Source: Dongia_B sp964406155 (GTDB lineage: Bacteria > Pseudomonadota > Alphaproteobacteria > Dongiales > Dongiaceae). Taken from it: 64,000 nucleotides of DNA. This document shows positions 15,771 to 23,311 of the stretch, one piece after another. Below the pieces are notes generated by a model. The model saw nothing but the letters and a program-made list of their open reading frames with translations, was not told the origin of the DNA and did not search any database. Each line of letters begins with the position of its first letter. Position 1 is the stretch's first letter. The translations under genes were made by a program, and so were the position numbers. The stretch covers positions 34,685-98,684 of the forward strand of contig CAYOQR010000011.1 in the NCBI GenBank assembly GCA_964406155.1. Direction: 5' to 3'.

Positions 15771-17072
15771 ATGCCCAGCAATGCCAGCCTGCATCAGCGC
15801 CGCCAGACCGCCGTTCCGCGCGGTGTTGGCAATGCCTATGGGATCTATGCCCAGAAGGCCTCGAATGCCGAGATCACCGACGAGGAAGGCAACCGCCTGA
15901 TCGACTTCGCCGGCGGCATCGCGGTGCTGAATACCGGCCATTGCCATCCGAAGATCGTCGCCGCGGTGAAGGAACAGGTCGACAAGCTGACCCATGCCTG
16001 CTTCCAGGTGACGCCGTATGAGAGCTATATCCGCCTCGCCGAGCGCCTGAACAATCTGGTGCCGATCGGCGGCAGCAAGAAGACCATCTTCCTCACCACC
16101 GGTGCGGAAGCGGTGGAAAACGCCGTGAAGATCGCCCGCGCCCATACCAAGCGCGCCGCCGTCATCGCCTTCTCCGGCGCCTTCCACGGCCGCACCATGC
16201 TGGGCATGGCGCTGACCGGCAAATACGCCCCCTACAAGATCGGCTTCGGCCCGTTCCCGACCGACATCTATCACGTGCCGTTCCCCGAACCGGCCCTGAA
16301 GGATAACGGCGCTGCCGCCCTGAAGGCGCTCGATACCCTGTTCAAGGCCGATGTCGGTCCGGACAATGTCGCCGCCATCATCATCGAGCCGGTGCAGGGC
16401 GAAGGCGGCTTCAATGTCGTTCCCTTCGAATTCCTGCGCGCGATCCGCGAGATCTGCACCAAGCACGGCATTGTCTTCATCGTCGATGAAATCCAGACCG
16501 GCTTCGCCCGGACCGGTAAGATGTTCGCCATCGAGCATGCCGGCGTCGAGCCCGACCTGATGACCATGGCGAAGAGCCTGGCCGGTGGCTTCCCGCTCTC
16601 CGCCGTGACCGGCCGCGCCGAGATCATGGACGCGCCGGCCCCCGGCGGTCTCGGCGGCACCTATGCCGGCAGCCCGATCGGCTGTGCGGCCGCCAATGCC
16701 GTGCTCGATGTGATGGAAGAAGAGAAGCTGCTCGACCGTGCCAATGTCATCGGCAAGAAGATGATCGACCGGCTCAACGACATGAAGCGCCGCAACACCT
16801 TCGGTAACCGCATCGGCGATATCCGTGGCCTTGGCGCCATGGTCGCTTGCGAGCTGGTGAAGGCCGACGGCACGCCGGACGGCGATCTGACCAAGGCGGT
16901 GACGGCCAAGGCCGGTGAGAACGGCCTGGTGCTTTTGAGCTGCGGCGTCAACGGCAACGTGCTGCGCTTCCTGATGCCGCTGACGGCGCCGGATGCCATC
17001 ATCGACGAGGGCTTCGACGTTCTCGAGAAGACCATCGGCCAGGCGGTGGAAGCCAGCGCCAAGGTCGCCTGA
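15771..17072 (+). CDS. gabT: 4-aminobutyrate aminotransferase
   Basis: A 433-residue class III PLP aminotransferase that converts 4-aminobutyrate and 2-oxoglutarate to succinate semialdehyde and glutamate. Key features: TTGAEAVENAVKIAR, FSGAFHGRT, the cofactor-contact VDEIQTGFARTG and the PLP lysine Lys268 in TMAKSLAGGF. ATG 15771 is chosen for AAGGAG at 15759-15764, 6 nt upstream. Length equals E. coli GabT. It stands alone with a strong terminator; gabD is not in the window, and other omega-amino acids may also be substrates. Confidence 0.94.
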   Translation: MPSNASLHQRRQTAVPRGVGNAYGIYAQKASNAEITDEEGNRLIDFAGGIAVLNTGHCHPKIVAAVKEQVDKLTHACFQVTPYESYIRLAERLNNLVPIGGSKKTIFLTTGAEAVENAVKIARAHTKRAAVIAFSGAFHGRTMLGMALTGKYAPYKIGFGPFPTDIYHVPFPEPALKDNGAAALKALDTLFKADVGPDNVAAIIIEPVQGEGGFNVVPFEFLRAIREICTKHGIVFIVDEIQTGFARTGKMFAIEHAGVEPDLMTMAKSLAGGFPLSAVTGRAEIMDAPAPGGLGGTYAGSPIGCAAANAVLDVMEEEKLLDRANVIGKKMIDRLNDMKRRNTFGNRIGDIRGLGAMVACELVKADGTPDGDLTKAVTAKAGENGLVLLSCGVNGNVLRFLMPLTAPDAIIDEGFDVLEKTIGQAVEASAKVA

Positions 17073-17151
17073 TACAGGCATCTCCGGATGGCGCCATCCA
17101 CCGGTGGCGTCATCCGGGGGATCCCTCCGCCTGACAAGGCGAGAGCAAAAG

Positions 17152-17190
17152 AAAAGGCCGCGATGGTTGTCCATCGCGGCCTTTTTTTTT
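17152..17190. terminator. Strong bidirectional terminator between gabT and mlaC
   Basis: A perfect 15-bp stem (17152-17166 with 17171-17185) with a TTGT loop is followed by T-runs; the opposite strand reads TTTTCTTTT after the stem. It serves both convergent genes. Confidence 0.92.
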
Positions 17191-17205
17191 CGGCTGAAGT
17201 GCCGT

Positions 17206-17823
17206 TTACATCTTCGACTTCTGGTGCAGCAGGTCGATCAGCGCCTGAACATTGCCGCCATTGTTCTGCATGACCGAGGCGAATTCCTGACGATGGGTAT
17301 CCGACAGGCTCAGGCCCTCGACCCGGAGGTCCAGAACGTGCAACTGATCATTGACCGTGTCGATGATCCAATCGACGCGCACCGGATCCTCGCCTTCCAC
17401 CTGGATCATGGTATAGGCCGTGGCGCGGCCCTTGCCGTCGTCATGGACGCGGCGGATATCCATCTTGTGGCCGGAATATTTGGCGAAGCGCTTGCCGTAG
17501 ATGACCGACAGATAGTCGGTGAACGCGTCGGTGAACTCCTTCTGCTGGTCGGGGGTGGCACGACGCCAGTACCCGGCCAGAACGTATTTCGAGATGGCCG
17601 GCATATCGAAATACTGCTGCAGGACGGGGCGCAGCTTAGCGACGCGCTCGGCATCGCTCTGCTGGCCCGACATCTCCTGGATTGCTTTGTCGCTCAGTGA
17701 GTTGATGAAGCTCTGGACGTCGTTGTCGCTGCTTGCCATGGCGCTCGCGCCCGTCAGCATGAGGAAGCCGGCAGCCAGCAGGGCGACAAGGTGCCGACGA
17801 CCGATCATGATGTGACTCATCAT
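17206..17823 (-). CDS. mlaC: MlaC-type phospholipid-binding protein (Ttg2D family)
   Basis: A 205-residue periplasmic protein with a signal peptide (basic RR near residue 10, then LVALLAAGFLMLTGASAMA) and an MlaC fold: LRPVLQQYFDMPAISKYVLAGYWR, FTDYLSVIYGKRF and VDWIIDTVND. MlaC shuttles phospholipid between the outer-membrane MlaA complex and the inner-membrane MlaFEDB ABC transporter. ATG 17823 is chosen because AGGAGA lies 7 nt upstream. It is 20 bp downstream of mlaA, so the two are one operon. The ABC components are absent here. Confidence 0.93.
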   Translation of the reverse strand: MMSHIMIGRRHLVALLAAGFLMLTGASAMASSDNDVQSFINSLSDKAIQEMSGQQSDAERVAKLRPVLQQYFDMPAISKYVLAGYWRRATPDQQKEFTDAFTDYLSVIYGKRFAKYSGHKMDIRRVHDDGKGRATAYTMIQVEGEDPVRVDWIIDTVNDQLHVLDLRVEGLSLSDTHRQEFASVMQNNGGNVQALIDLLHQKSKM

Positions 17824-17843
17824 ATTGCTCTCTCCTGATCGAT

Positions 17844-18710
17844 TCACTGGGCGTCAGACACTTGGCCGACGGGCGCCGGCTTGCTGGGCTCGACGCGAAC
17901 CACCGAGGGCGCACCTTGATCCTCGGGAATCATGTTTTCCGAGGTTACCGGCGGTGTCAGGTCGTCCGTTTCCCGGTCGTGTCGGATAGCGTTGTTACGC
18001 TGCTGCCGGTACAGGCTGCGGATGGTCGCGTAGAAGTCGATCGACCCCTTTTTCAACTCGTCGAGCGCCTCGAGGTTCCGGGCCCGCGTATCCAGGGCGT
18101 CCAGGCCGGCGCGCACCGTGTTGGTCGGGCCGATATCATAGAAATAGGCGATCCAGGTCAGCGGATCGAGGAACTTGTCGACGACGTAGCCGGTCAGGTC
18201 ACGCGGATTCGATGGACCGATCACGGGCAGATGCAGATAGGGACCTTCACCGGAGCCCCAGGTCGCGAGCGTGATACCGAAGTCATTGTCGTGATAATTA
18301 TAGCCGAAATGCTTGGCCACATCGATCAAGCCAGCAAGGCCGATCGTCGAGTTCACGAGGAAGCGAACCGATGTGCTTTCCGCGCGCTTGCCTTCACCCT
18401 GGAACAGATCGTTCGCCAGGATGACTGGCGAGTTCAGGTTCCGCAACGCATTGCGGATGCTGTCTTTGGCAAATTGTGGCAACGCGATGTTATAATAGCC
18501 GGCGAAAGGCTTCATGATGATTTCATCGAGGAACTGATTGACCTCGAAGAAATAGCGATTCATCGGCTCGAGCGGGTCATTGGCCTCCTTATAGGCCTCG
18601 ACCGCCGCCTCATCATTCGGATCCGGCTTTGCAGCGCAGCCGCCAGTGACCACGGCCAGCGCGATTGCCCCCGTCATCGCCAACCGCCCAAACATCTTTT
18701 TCTCAAACAT
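17844..18710 (-). CDS. mlaA: Phospholipid-transport lipoprotein MlaA (VacJ)
   Basis: A 288-residue outer-membrane lipoprotein: signal peptide with Cys25 after VVTGG, then the MlaA core NDPLEPMNRYFFEVNQFLDE, NSTIGLAGLIDVAKHFG, DFGITLATWGSGEGPYLHLPVIGPSNPRD. It removes mislocalised phospholipid from the outer leaflet. About 50 C-terminal residues beyond the core are Pro/Glu-rich and probably disordered. The promoter must lie in the AT-rich 455-bp spacer upstream. Confidence 0.95.
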   Translation of the reverse strand: MFEKKMFGRLAMTGAIALAVVTGGCAAKPDPNDEAAVEAYKEANDPLEPMNRYFFEVNQFLDEIIMKPFAGYYNIALPQFAKDSIRNALRNLNSPVILANDLFQGEGKRAESTSVRFLVNSTIGLAGLIDVAKHFGYNYHDNDFGITLATWGSGEGPYLHLPVIGPSNPRDLTGYVVDKFLDPLTWIAYFYDIGPTNTVRAGLDALDTRARNLEALDELKKGSIDFYATIRSLYRQQRNNAIRHDRETDDLTPPVTSENMIPEDQGAPSVVRVEPSKPAPVGQVSDAQ

Positions 18711-18931
18711 GGATTCCCAACCTTCTCCCGGTAGCCCGGTTTCCCATCTCGGTTACAATCCGACGAGCCGTTCCACCGTCCCCTTTGCAACACCAACCGA
18801 TCAGTATTGCGGCCCCACTTAAAAAACCCGACGTTGATTTATAGATATCCGCAAAGTCACAACAACTAATGAATCAATCGTGAGTGATCTTGCTCTCACA
18901 ATTGAAACCTTGAGGAGTCTCTAAAACTTTC

Positions 18932-19000
18932 ATGTCGATGCAAGGGGTTGTTAGCACAATAGCCGGGTCTCTTCTAGCGGTCATAAAGTACTGGTCATAA
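18932..19000 (+). CDS. Possible 22-residue hydrophobic peptide (doubtful)
   Basis: ATG 18932 opens a frame for a short peptide, MSMQGVVSTIAGSLLAVIKY plus two residues, hydrophobic enough to enter a membrane and ending Lys-Tyr-Trp-Ser. It overlaps the GGTCATAAAG repeat. GAGGAG lies 14 nt upstream of the ATG, too far for a standard ribosome-binding site. Size and character resemble type I toxin peptides, but nothing else supports that, and chance is a fair explanation. Confidence 0.15.
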   Translation: MSMQGVVSTIAGSLLAVIKYWS

Positions 19001-19006
19001 AGCTTT
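18979..19006. repeat. Two direct copies of GGTCATAAAG, 14-bp period
   Basis: GGTCATAAAG at 18979-18988 and again at 18993-19002, in the AT-rich spacer upstream of mlaA. Could be a regulator binding pair; function unknown. Confidence 0.6.
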
Positions 19007-19165
19007 CCAGCTACTGCCAACACAACCGCTGACAGAAATGGGGGTATTGTCATGCAGCTCCCAGCTAATGGGACAGTGGGCAGCTCAAGGCCACAATCGA
19101 TGCTTGGTTTATGAAAATATTCTCATAGCGACTCGAGGCCGGCAAAATGCGGCGCGGTTTGGCCA

Positions 19166-20173
19166 TCAGCTTGCACCGATGATCTGTTCGGCATGGTGAC
19201 AGGCGACCTGACGACCGGCGACCGGCCGCAAATCCGGCCGTTCGGCGCTGCAGAGATCCGTCGCGTAGGGGCAGCGCTTATGAAAGGCACAGCCCGAGGG
19301 AGGATTGATCGGCGAGGGGAGCTCACCCTTGACCGTCAGACGCCGCGACCGGGCTTCCGGATCGATCGAGGGGGTCGCCGCCAGCAGCGCCTGGCTATAG
19401 GGATGCACCGGCTGGGCGAAGATCGCCGGCTTGCTGCCCTGCTCGATCGGGCGCCCGAGATACATCACCATGACGTCGTCGGCGATGTGTCGCACCACGC
19501 TGAGATCGTGGGAAATGAAGAGGTAAGCGAGATTGTACTCGGCCTGCAGATCCATCAGCAGGTTGAGCACCTGGGCCCGCACGGAGACGTCGAGCGCTGA
19601 AACCGGTTCGTCGGCGATCACCACCTTGGGGCGCAGCATCAGCGCCCGGGCGATGGCGATGCGCTGGCGCTGGCCACCGGAGAACATGTGCGGATACCGG
19701 CTGTAATATTCCGGGCGCAAGCCGACTTTGGCCATCATCGTCCGCGCCGCGTCCGCCCGGTCCTTGGCGGAGAGCCCGGTATTGATTTCCAGCGGCTCTT
19801 CCAGAATTTGCCCCACCTGCTTGCGGGGATTGAGCGAGCCATAGGGATCCTGGAAGACCATCTGCACCTTCGGGCGCAGGCTCCGCAGGGTTTCGCTGGA
19901 TGCGCCTGTCACCCGCTGGCCGTCGATCGAGAGCTCGCCGGCGGTCGGTGCCTCGATCATCGCCATCATCCGGGCGAGGGTCGATTTCCCGCAACCCGAT
20001 TCGCCGACCACCGCCAGGGTCCGTCCTGCCGCCAGGGTGAAGCTGGCGCCCGCCACCGCCCGCAGGGTCAGGGGTGCCTTCATGAAGCCACGCGCAATCT
20101 GGTAGTGGCGCTGCACATCCTTGGCTTCCAGCACCAGGGCCTCATCGGCGGTGGATGTGGTCGTCGCGCTCAT
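19166..20173 (-). CDS. dppF: Dipeptide ABC transporter ATP-binding protein DppF
   Basis: A 335-residue ATPase of the oligopeptide/dipeptide importer. Walker A GESGCGKST, signature FSGGQRQRI, Walker B VVIADEPVSALD and switch ISHD are present, followed by the oligo_HPY extension with four Cys (GCAFHKRCPYATDLC and a later Cys). Three in-frame starts lie close together (20194, 20188, 20173); 20173 has GGAG 5 nt upstream and is preferred. It is the last gene of dppABCDF and begins 37 bp after dppD. Confidence 0.93.
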   Translation of the reverse strand: MSATTTSTADEALVLEAKDVQRHYQIARGFMKAPLTLRAVAGASFTLAAGRTLAVVGESGCGKSTLARMMAMIEAPTAGELSIDGQRVTGASSETLRSLRPKVQMVFQDPYGSLNPRKQVGQILEEPLEINTGLSAKDRADAARTMMAKVGLRPEYYSRYPHMFSGGQRQRIAIARALMLRPKVVIADEPVSALDVSVRAQVLNLLMDLQAEYNLAYLFISHDLSVVRHIADDVMVMYLGRPIEQGSKPAIFAQPVHPYSQALLAATPSIDPEARSRRLTVKGELPSPINPPSGCAFHKRCPYATDLCSAERPDLRPVAGRQVACHHAEQIIGAS

Positions 20174-20210
20174 CGTCGCTCCGCTCATGCGCATGTCCCC
20201 ACCGCTTCGC

Positions 20211-21299
20211 TCATGGACGTGTCTCCGCTGGCACCGGCCGTGGCCGATCAGCCTTGGGCCAGCCATGGCCACCGGAATCGGGATGACCCGGGCGATCGCC
20301 GGGTGCACCGCCGGCCAGCGGATAGTGGCACCGCACCAGCTTGCCGGAATCGGTCTGGCCCGGCAGCGGCGCGAGCAGCGGGCGCTCCGCCCGGCAGCGG
20401 TCATCGGCATAGGTACAGCGTGGATTGAAGACGCAGCCGGTCGGCCGGTCGCCGATCCCGGGCACCACACCGGGGATGGTGTTGAGGCGCAGCCGGCCTT
20501 CGCTGCGTTCCGGCAAGGCTTCCAGCAAGGCGGCGGTATAAGGGTGGCGCGGCGTCGCGAAGAGCGAGGCGACGGGCTGCTCCTCCACTTGCTGGCTGGC
20601 ATACATCACCATGACCCGCTCCGCCGTCTCGGCCACCACCCCCATGTCGTGGGTGATGAGAACCAAGGCCATGTCGCGGTCGCGTTGCAGCGAGACCAGC
20701 AGATCGAGAATCTGCGCCTGGATGGTGACGTCCAGTGCGGTGGTCGGTTCGTCGGCGATCAGCAGGCGGGGGTTGCAGGCGATCGCCATGGCGATCATTA
20801 CCCGCTGGCTCATGCCGCCCGAGAGCTGATGCGGGAAGGCGGCGAGCCGCGTTTCCGGCGCCGGGATACCGACCTGGCCGAGCAATTCGACGGCGCGGCG
20901 CTTGCGCTCCGCCCGCGTGCCGCCGCTATGCACCTTCAAGGCCTCCATGATCTGGAAGCCGACGGTGAAGCAGGGATTGAGGCTGGTCATCGGCTCCTGG
21001 AAGATCATGGCAATATCCTTGCCGACGATCTTGCGCCGTGCCCGGGGGCTGAGCGCCAGGAGATCGATGCCGTCGAAGGTGAGCTTGTCGGCCAGTACCT
21101 TGCCGGGCCAGGCGATCAGGCCCATGACGGCGAGCATGGTGACGCTCTTGCCGGAGCCGGATTCGCCGACCACGCCCAGCAATTCGCCGGCATCCAGCGT
21201 CATGTCGATGCTGTCGACGGCGCGGAACGGGCCGCGATGGGTCTGGAACTCGACCGAGAGGTTGCGGATTTCAAGGAGCGGCGTAGAGCTGCGGGCCAT
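20211..21299 (-). CDS. dppD: Dipeptide ABC transporter ATP-binding protein DppD
   Basis: A 362-residue ATPase paired with DppF. Walker A GESGSGKSV, FQEPMTSLNP, signature LSGGMSQRVM, Walker B LLIADEPTTALD and switch ITHD are intact. The oligo_HPY tail has four Cys (GCVFNPRCTYADDRC and a later RCHYP), the arrangement that binds a [4Fe-4S] cluster in a structurally studied mycobacterial DppD; the same is plausible here. A C-terminal Gly/Pro/Arg-rich tail of about 30 residues is extra. ATG 21299 has GGAG 5 nt upstream. It follows dppC by 10 bp. Confidence 0.94.
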   Translation of the reverse strand: MARSSTPLLEIRNLSVEFQTHRGPFRAVDSIDMTLDAGELLGVVGESGSGKSVTMLAVMGLIAWPGKVLADKLTFDGIDLLALSPRARRKIVGKDIAMIFQEPMTSLNPCFTVGFQIMEALKVHSGGTRAERKRRAVELLGQVGIPAPETRLAAFPHQLSGGMSQRVMIAMAIACNPRLLIADEPTTALDVTIQAQILDLLVSLQRDRDMALVLITHDMGVVAETAERVMVMYASQQVEEQPVASLFATPRHPYTAALLEALPERSEGRLRLNTIPGVVPGIGDRPTGCVFNPRCTYADDRCRAERPLLAPLPGQTDSGKLVRCHYPLAGGAPGDRPGHPDSGGHGWPKADRPRPVPAETRP

Positions 21300-21309
21300 G
21301 ATATCTCCC

Positions 21310-22221
21310 TCAGCGCTTGAGCTTGGGGTCGAGCGCATCGCGCAACCCGTCGCCCATCAGGTTGAAAGCCAGCACGGTGACCAGGATCGCCAGGCCGGGA
21401 TAGGTGACGACCCAGGGCGCCGTCTGCAGGAACTGCAGCGCGCTCGCCAGCATGGTGCCCCATTCCGGTGTCGGCGGCTGGGCGCCGAGGCCCAGGAAGC
21501 CGAGGGCCGCGGCATCGAGGATCGCCGTCGAAAAGCTGAGGGTCGCCTGCACGATCAGGGGGGCCAGGCAATTCGGCAGGACCACGTCGAACATCAGGCG
21601 CGTCGTCCCGGCACCGGAGACGCGCGAGGCAACGACATAGTCCTTCGACAACTCACCCATCACGGCGGCGCGGGTGAGGCGTGCATAATGCGGCACATAG
21701 GTGATGGCGACGGCGATCATCGCATTGGTCAGGCCGGGACCCAGGATCGCCACGATCACTACTGAGAGCAGCAGGCTTGGCATCGCCAGGACGATGTCCA
21801 TGAGGCGCATGATGGCGATATCCGGCGCGCCGCGGAAAAAGCCGCTGACCAGGCCAAAGCCGATTCCCATCGCCAGGGACAGGGTGACGACGATGAGGCC
21901 GATCATCAGCGACAGGCGCGAGCCGTAGATCAGGCGCGACAGCAGGCAGCGGCCGACATCGTCCGTTCCGAGCGGAAAGGACCAGGACCCGCCATCTTGC
22001 CAGGCGGGTGGCTGCAGGATGCGGTCGCGGAACTGGTCTATCGGTCCGTGCGGAGCGATCACATCGGCGAAGATGGCGCAGAGCACCAGCAGGATGATGA
22101 CGACAAGGCCCAGCATGGCGCCCTTGTTGGCGCGCATCGACAGCCAAACCTCGCGCCGGGGCGAGATCACCTGATCGACGGGACTCTGGGCGGCGGGCGC
22201 GTTCACGGCATGGTCGGTCAT
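21310..22221 (-). CDS. dppC: Dipeptide ABC transporter permease DppC
   Basis: A 303-residue inner-membrane permease with an N-terminal cytoplasmic stretch, an OppC_N-type first helix (NKGAMLGLVVIILLVLCAIF) and the BPD_transp_1 core. The LGTDDVGRCLLSRLIYGSR motif and the EAA-type coupling loop near VVASRVSGAGTTRLMFDVVLPN are visible. It forms the channel with DppB. It overlaps no neighbour but sits 9-10 bp from each, which fits a single dpp transcript. Confidence 0.95.
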   Translation of the reverse strand: MTDHAVNAPAAQSPVDQVISPRREVWLSMRANKGAMLGLVVIILLVLCAIFADVIAPHGPIDQFRDRILQPPAWQDGGSWSFPLGTDDVGRCLLSRLIYGSRLSLMIGLIVVTLSLAMGIGFGLVSGFFRGAPDIAIMRLMDIVLAMPSLLLSVVIVAILGPGLTNAMIAVAITYVPHYARLTRAAVMGELSKDYVVASRVSGAGTTRLMFDVVLPNCLAPLIVQATLSFSTAILDAAALGFLGLGAQPPTPEWGTMLASALQFLQTAPWVVTYPGLAILVTVLAFNLMGDGLRDALDPKLKR

Positions 22222-22230
22222 GACGGGCCC

Positions 22231-23247
22231 TCAGCGCTTATGCCGAATGCGGGGATTGAGCAGGCCATAGGCCAGATCCACCAGCAGATTGACGATGATG
22301 ACGAGCGTCGCGATCAGCAGGATGCCGCCCTGCAGCGCGGGATAATCGCGCCGGTAGATCGACTGCACCAGCCAATGGCCGACGCCGGGCCAGGAGAAGA
22401 CATGCTCCGTCAGGACGGCGCCGCCCATCAATGTACCGACCTGCAGGCCGATCACCGTCACCACGGGGATGAGGGCGTTGCGCAGGGCATGCACGTTGAC
22501 GATACGGAAGGCGCTGAGACCCTTGGCGCGGGCGGTCCGGATGTAATCCTCACCCAGCACTTCCAGCATCGCGGAACGCGTCATGCGGGCGATCACCGCC
22601 AGCGGAATGGTGCCGAGCACGATGGTCGGCAGGATCAGATGCGAGAGCGTCGACAGGAAGGCCCCGATGGGATCGTCATCGGAGAGCAGCGAATCGATGG
22701 TCATGAAGCCGGTGACGCTGTCGAAGAAGTAATCGGCGCTGATCCGCCCGTTGACCGGTGTCCAGCCGAGATCGACGGAGAAGGTGAGGATCAGCAGCAG
22801 GCCCCACCAGAAGATCGGCATGGAATAGCCGGTCAGGCTGACACCCATGACCAGATGATCGATGATCGAGCCGCGTTTCGTTGCGGCCAGCACGCCGGCC
22901 GGCAAGCCGATGATGACGGCGAACAGCATGGCGCAGATCGCCAGTTCCAGGGTCGCCGGAAACAGGGTCAGGAATTCGCTCAGGACCGGGTTGTGGGTCA
23001 CCAGCGAGACGCCGAGATCGCCATGCACCACCTGATTGGCGTAATCCAGGAACTGGACATAAAGCGGGCGGTCCAGGCCCATTTCATGCAGCAGTTCGGC
23101 ATGGCGCGCGGGTGCGATGCCGCGCTCGCCGACCCGGACTTCGACCGGATCGCCGGGCACCAGGCGGATCAGCATGAACGCGAGAAAGACGATCCCGAGG
23201 AAGGTCGGGATGACCAGACTGACACGGGTCAGAAGAAAACGAAGCAT
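22231..23247 (-). CDS. dppB: Dipeptide ABC transporter permease DppB
   Basis: A 338-residue inner-membrane permease with an N-terminal OppB/DppB helix (RVSLVIPTFLGIVFLAFMLIRLVPGDP) and six core helices. The coupling loop EDYIRTARAKGLSAFRIVNVHALRNALIP is the EAA motif that touches the ATPases. The N-terminal helix ending in LVPGDP is diagnostic for the DppB/OppB subgroup. A hairpin separates it from dppA, consistent with lower expression of permeases than of the binding protein. Confidence 0.95.
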   Translation of the reverse strand: MLRFLLTRVSLVIPTFLGIVFLAFMLIRLVPGDPVEVRVGERGIAPARHAELLHEMGLDRPLYVQFLDYANQVVHGDLGVSLVTHNPVLSEFLTLFPATLELAICAMLFAVIIGLPAGVLAATKRGSIIDHLVMGVSLTGYSMPIFWWGLLLILTFSVDLGWTPVNGRISADYFFDSVTGFMTIDSLLSDDDPIGAFLSTLSHLILPTIVLGTIPLAVIARMTRSAMLEVLGEDYIRTARAKGLSAFRIVNVHALRNALIPVVTVIGLQVGTLMGGAVLTEHVFSWPGVGHWLVQSIYRRDYPALQGGILLIATLVIIVNLLVDLAYGLLNPRIRHKR

Positions 23248-23270
23248 CGGCCGTTATCTGTGAAAAGCGC

Positions 23271-23294
23271 ATGGCGGGGAAAATTCCCCGCCAT
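23271..23294 (-). terminator. Hairpin between dppA and dppB, possible attenuator or mRNA stabiliser
   Basis: Perfect 10-bp stem ATGGCGGGGA/TCCCCGCCAT with a 4-base loop, 17 bp after the dppA stop. The minus strand then reads GCGCTTTTC, a weak T-run. Such intercistronic hairpins often protect or attenuate binding-protein messages. Confidence 0.6.
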
Positions 23295-23311
23295 GTCGCC
23301 TGTCCTCGTGA

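Larger units (their letters stand above)
18711..19165. other. 455-bp AT-rich spacer between mlaA and the dpp operon
   Basis: Clearly more AT-rich than the surroundings, especially 18820-19130. It holds GTGAG-N9-CTCAC at 18880-18898, a direct repeat GGTCATAAAG at 18979 and 18993, and a 22-codon frame at 18932-19000. No family is recognised. It contains the mlaA promoter by position. Confidence 0.6.

Noticed and set aside
15345..17174. A 609-codon minus-strand open frame opposite gabT
   Set aside because: The plus strand encodes a complete GabT with its PLP lysine; the antisense product has no recognisable domain.
18880..18898. GTGAG-N9-CTCAC taken as a CRP-type site for mlaA
   Set aside because: Spacer is 9 bases, not the 6 of TGTGA-N6-TCACA, so I left it as an unexplained symmetry.
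20174..20602. N-terminal extension of dppF into dppD
   Set aside because: That stretch is another frame of dppD (low-complexity Arg/Pro/Ser); family alignment and GGAG support the 20173 start.
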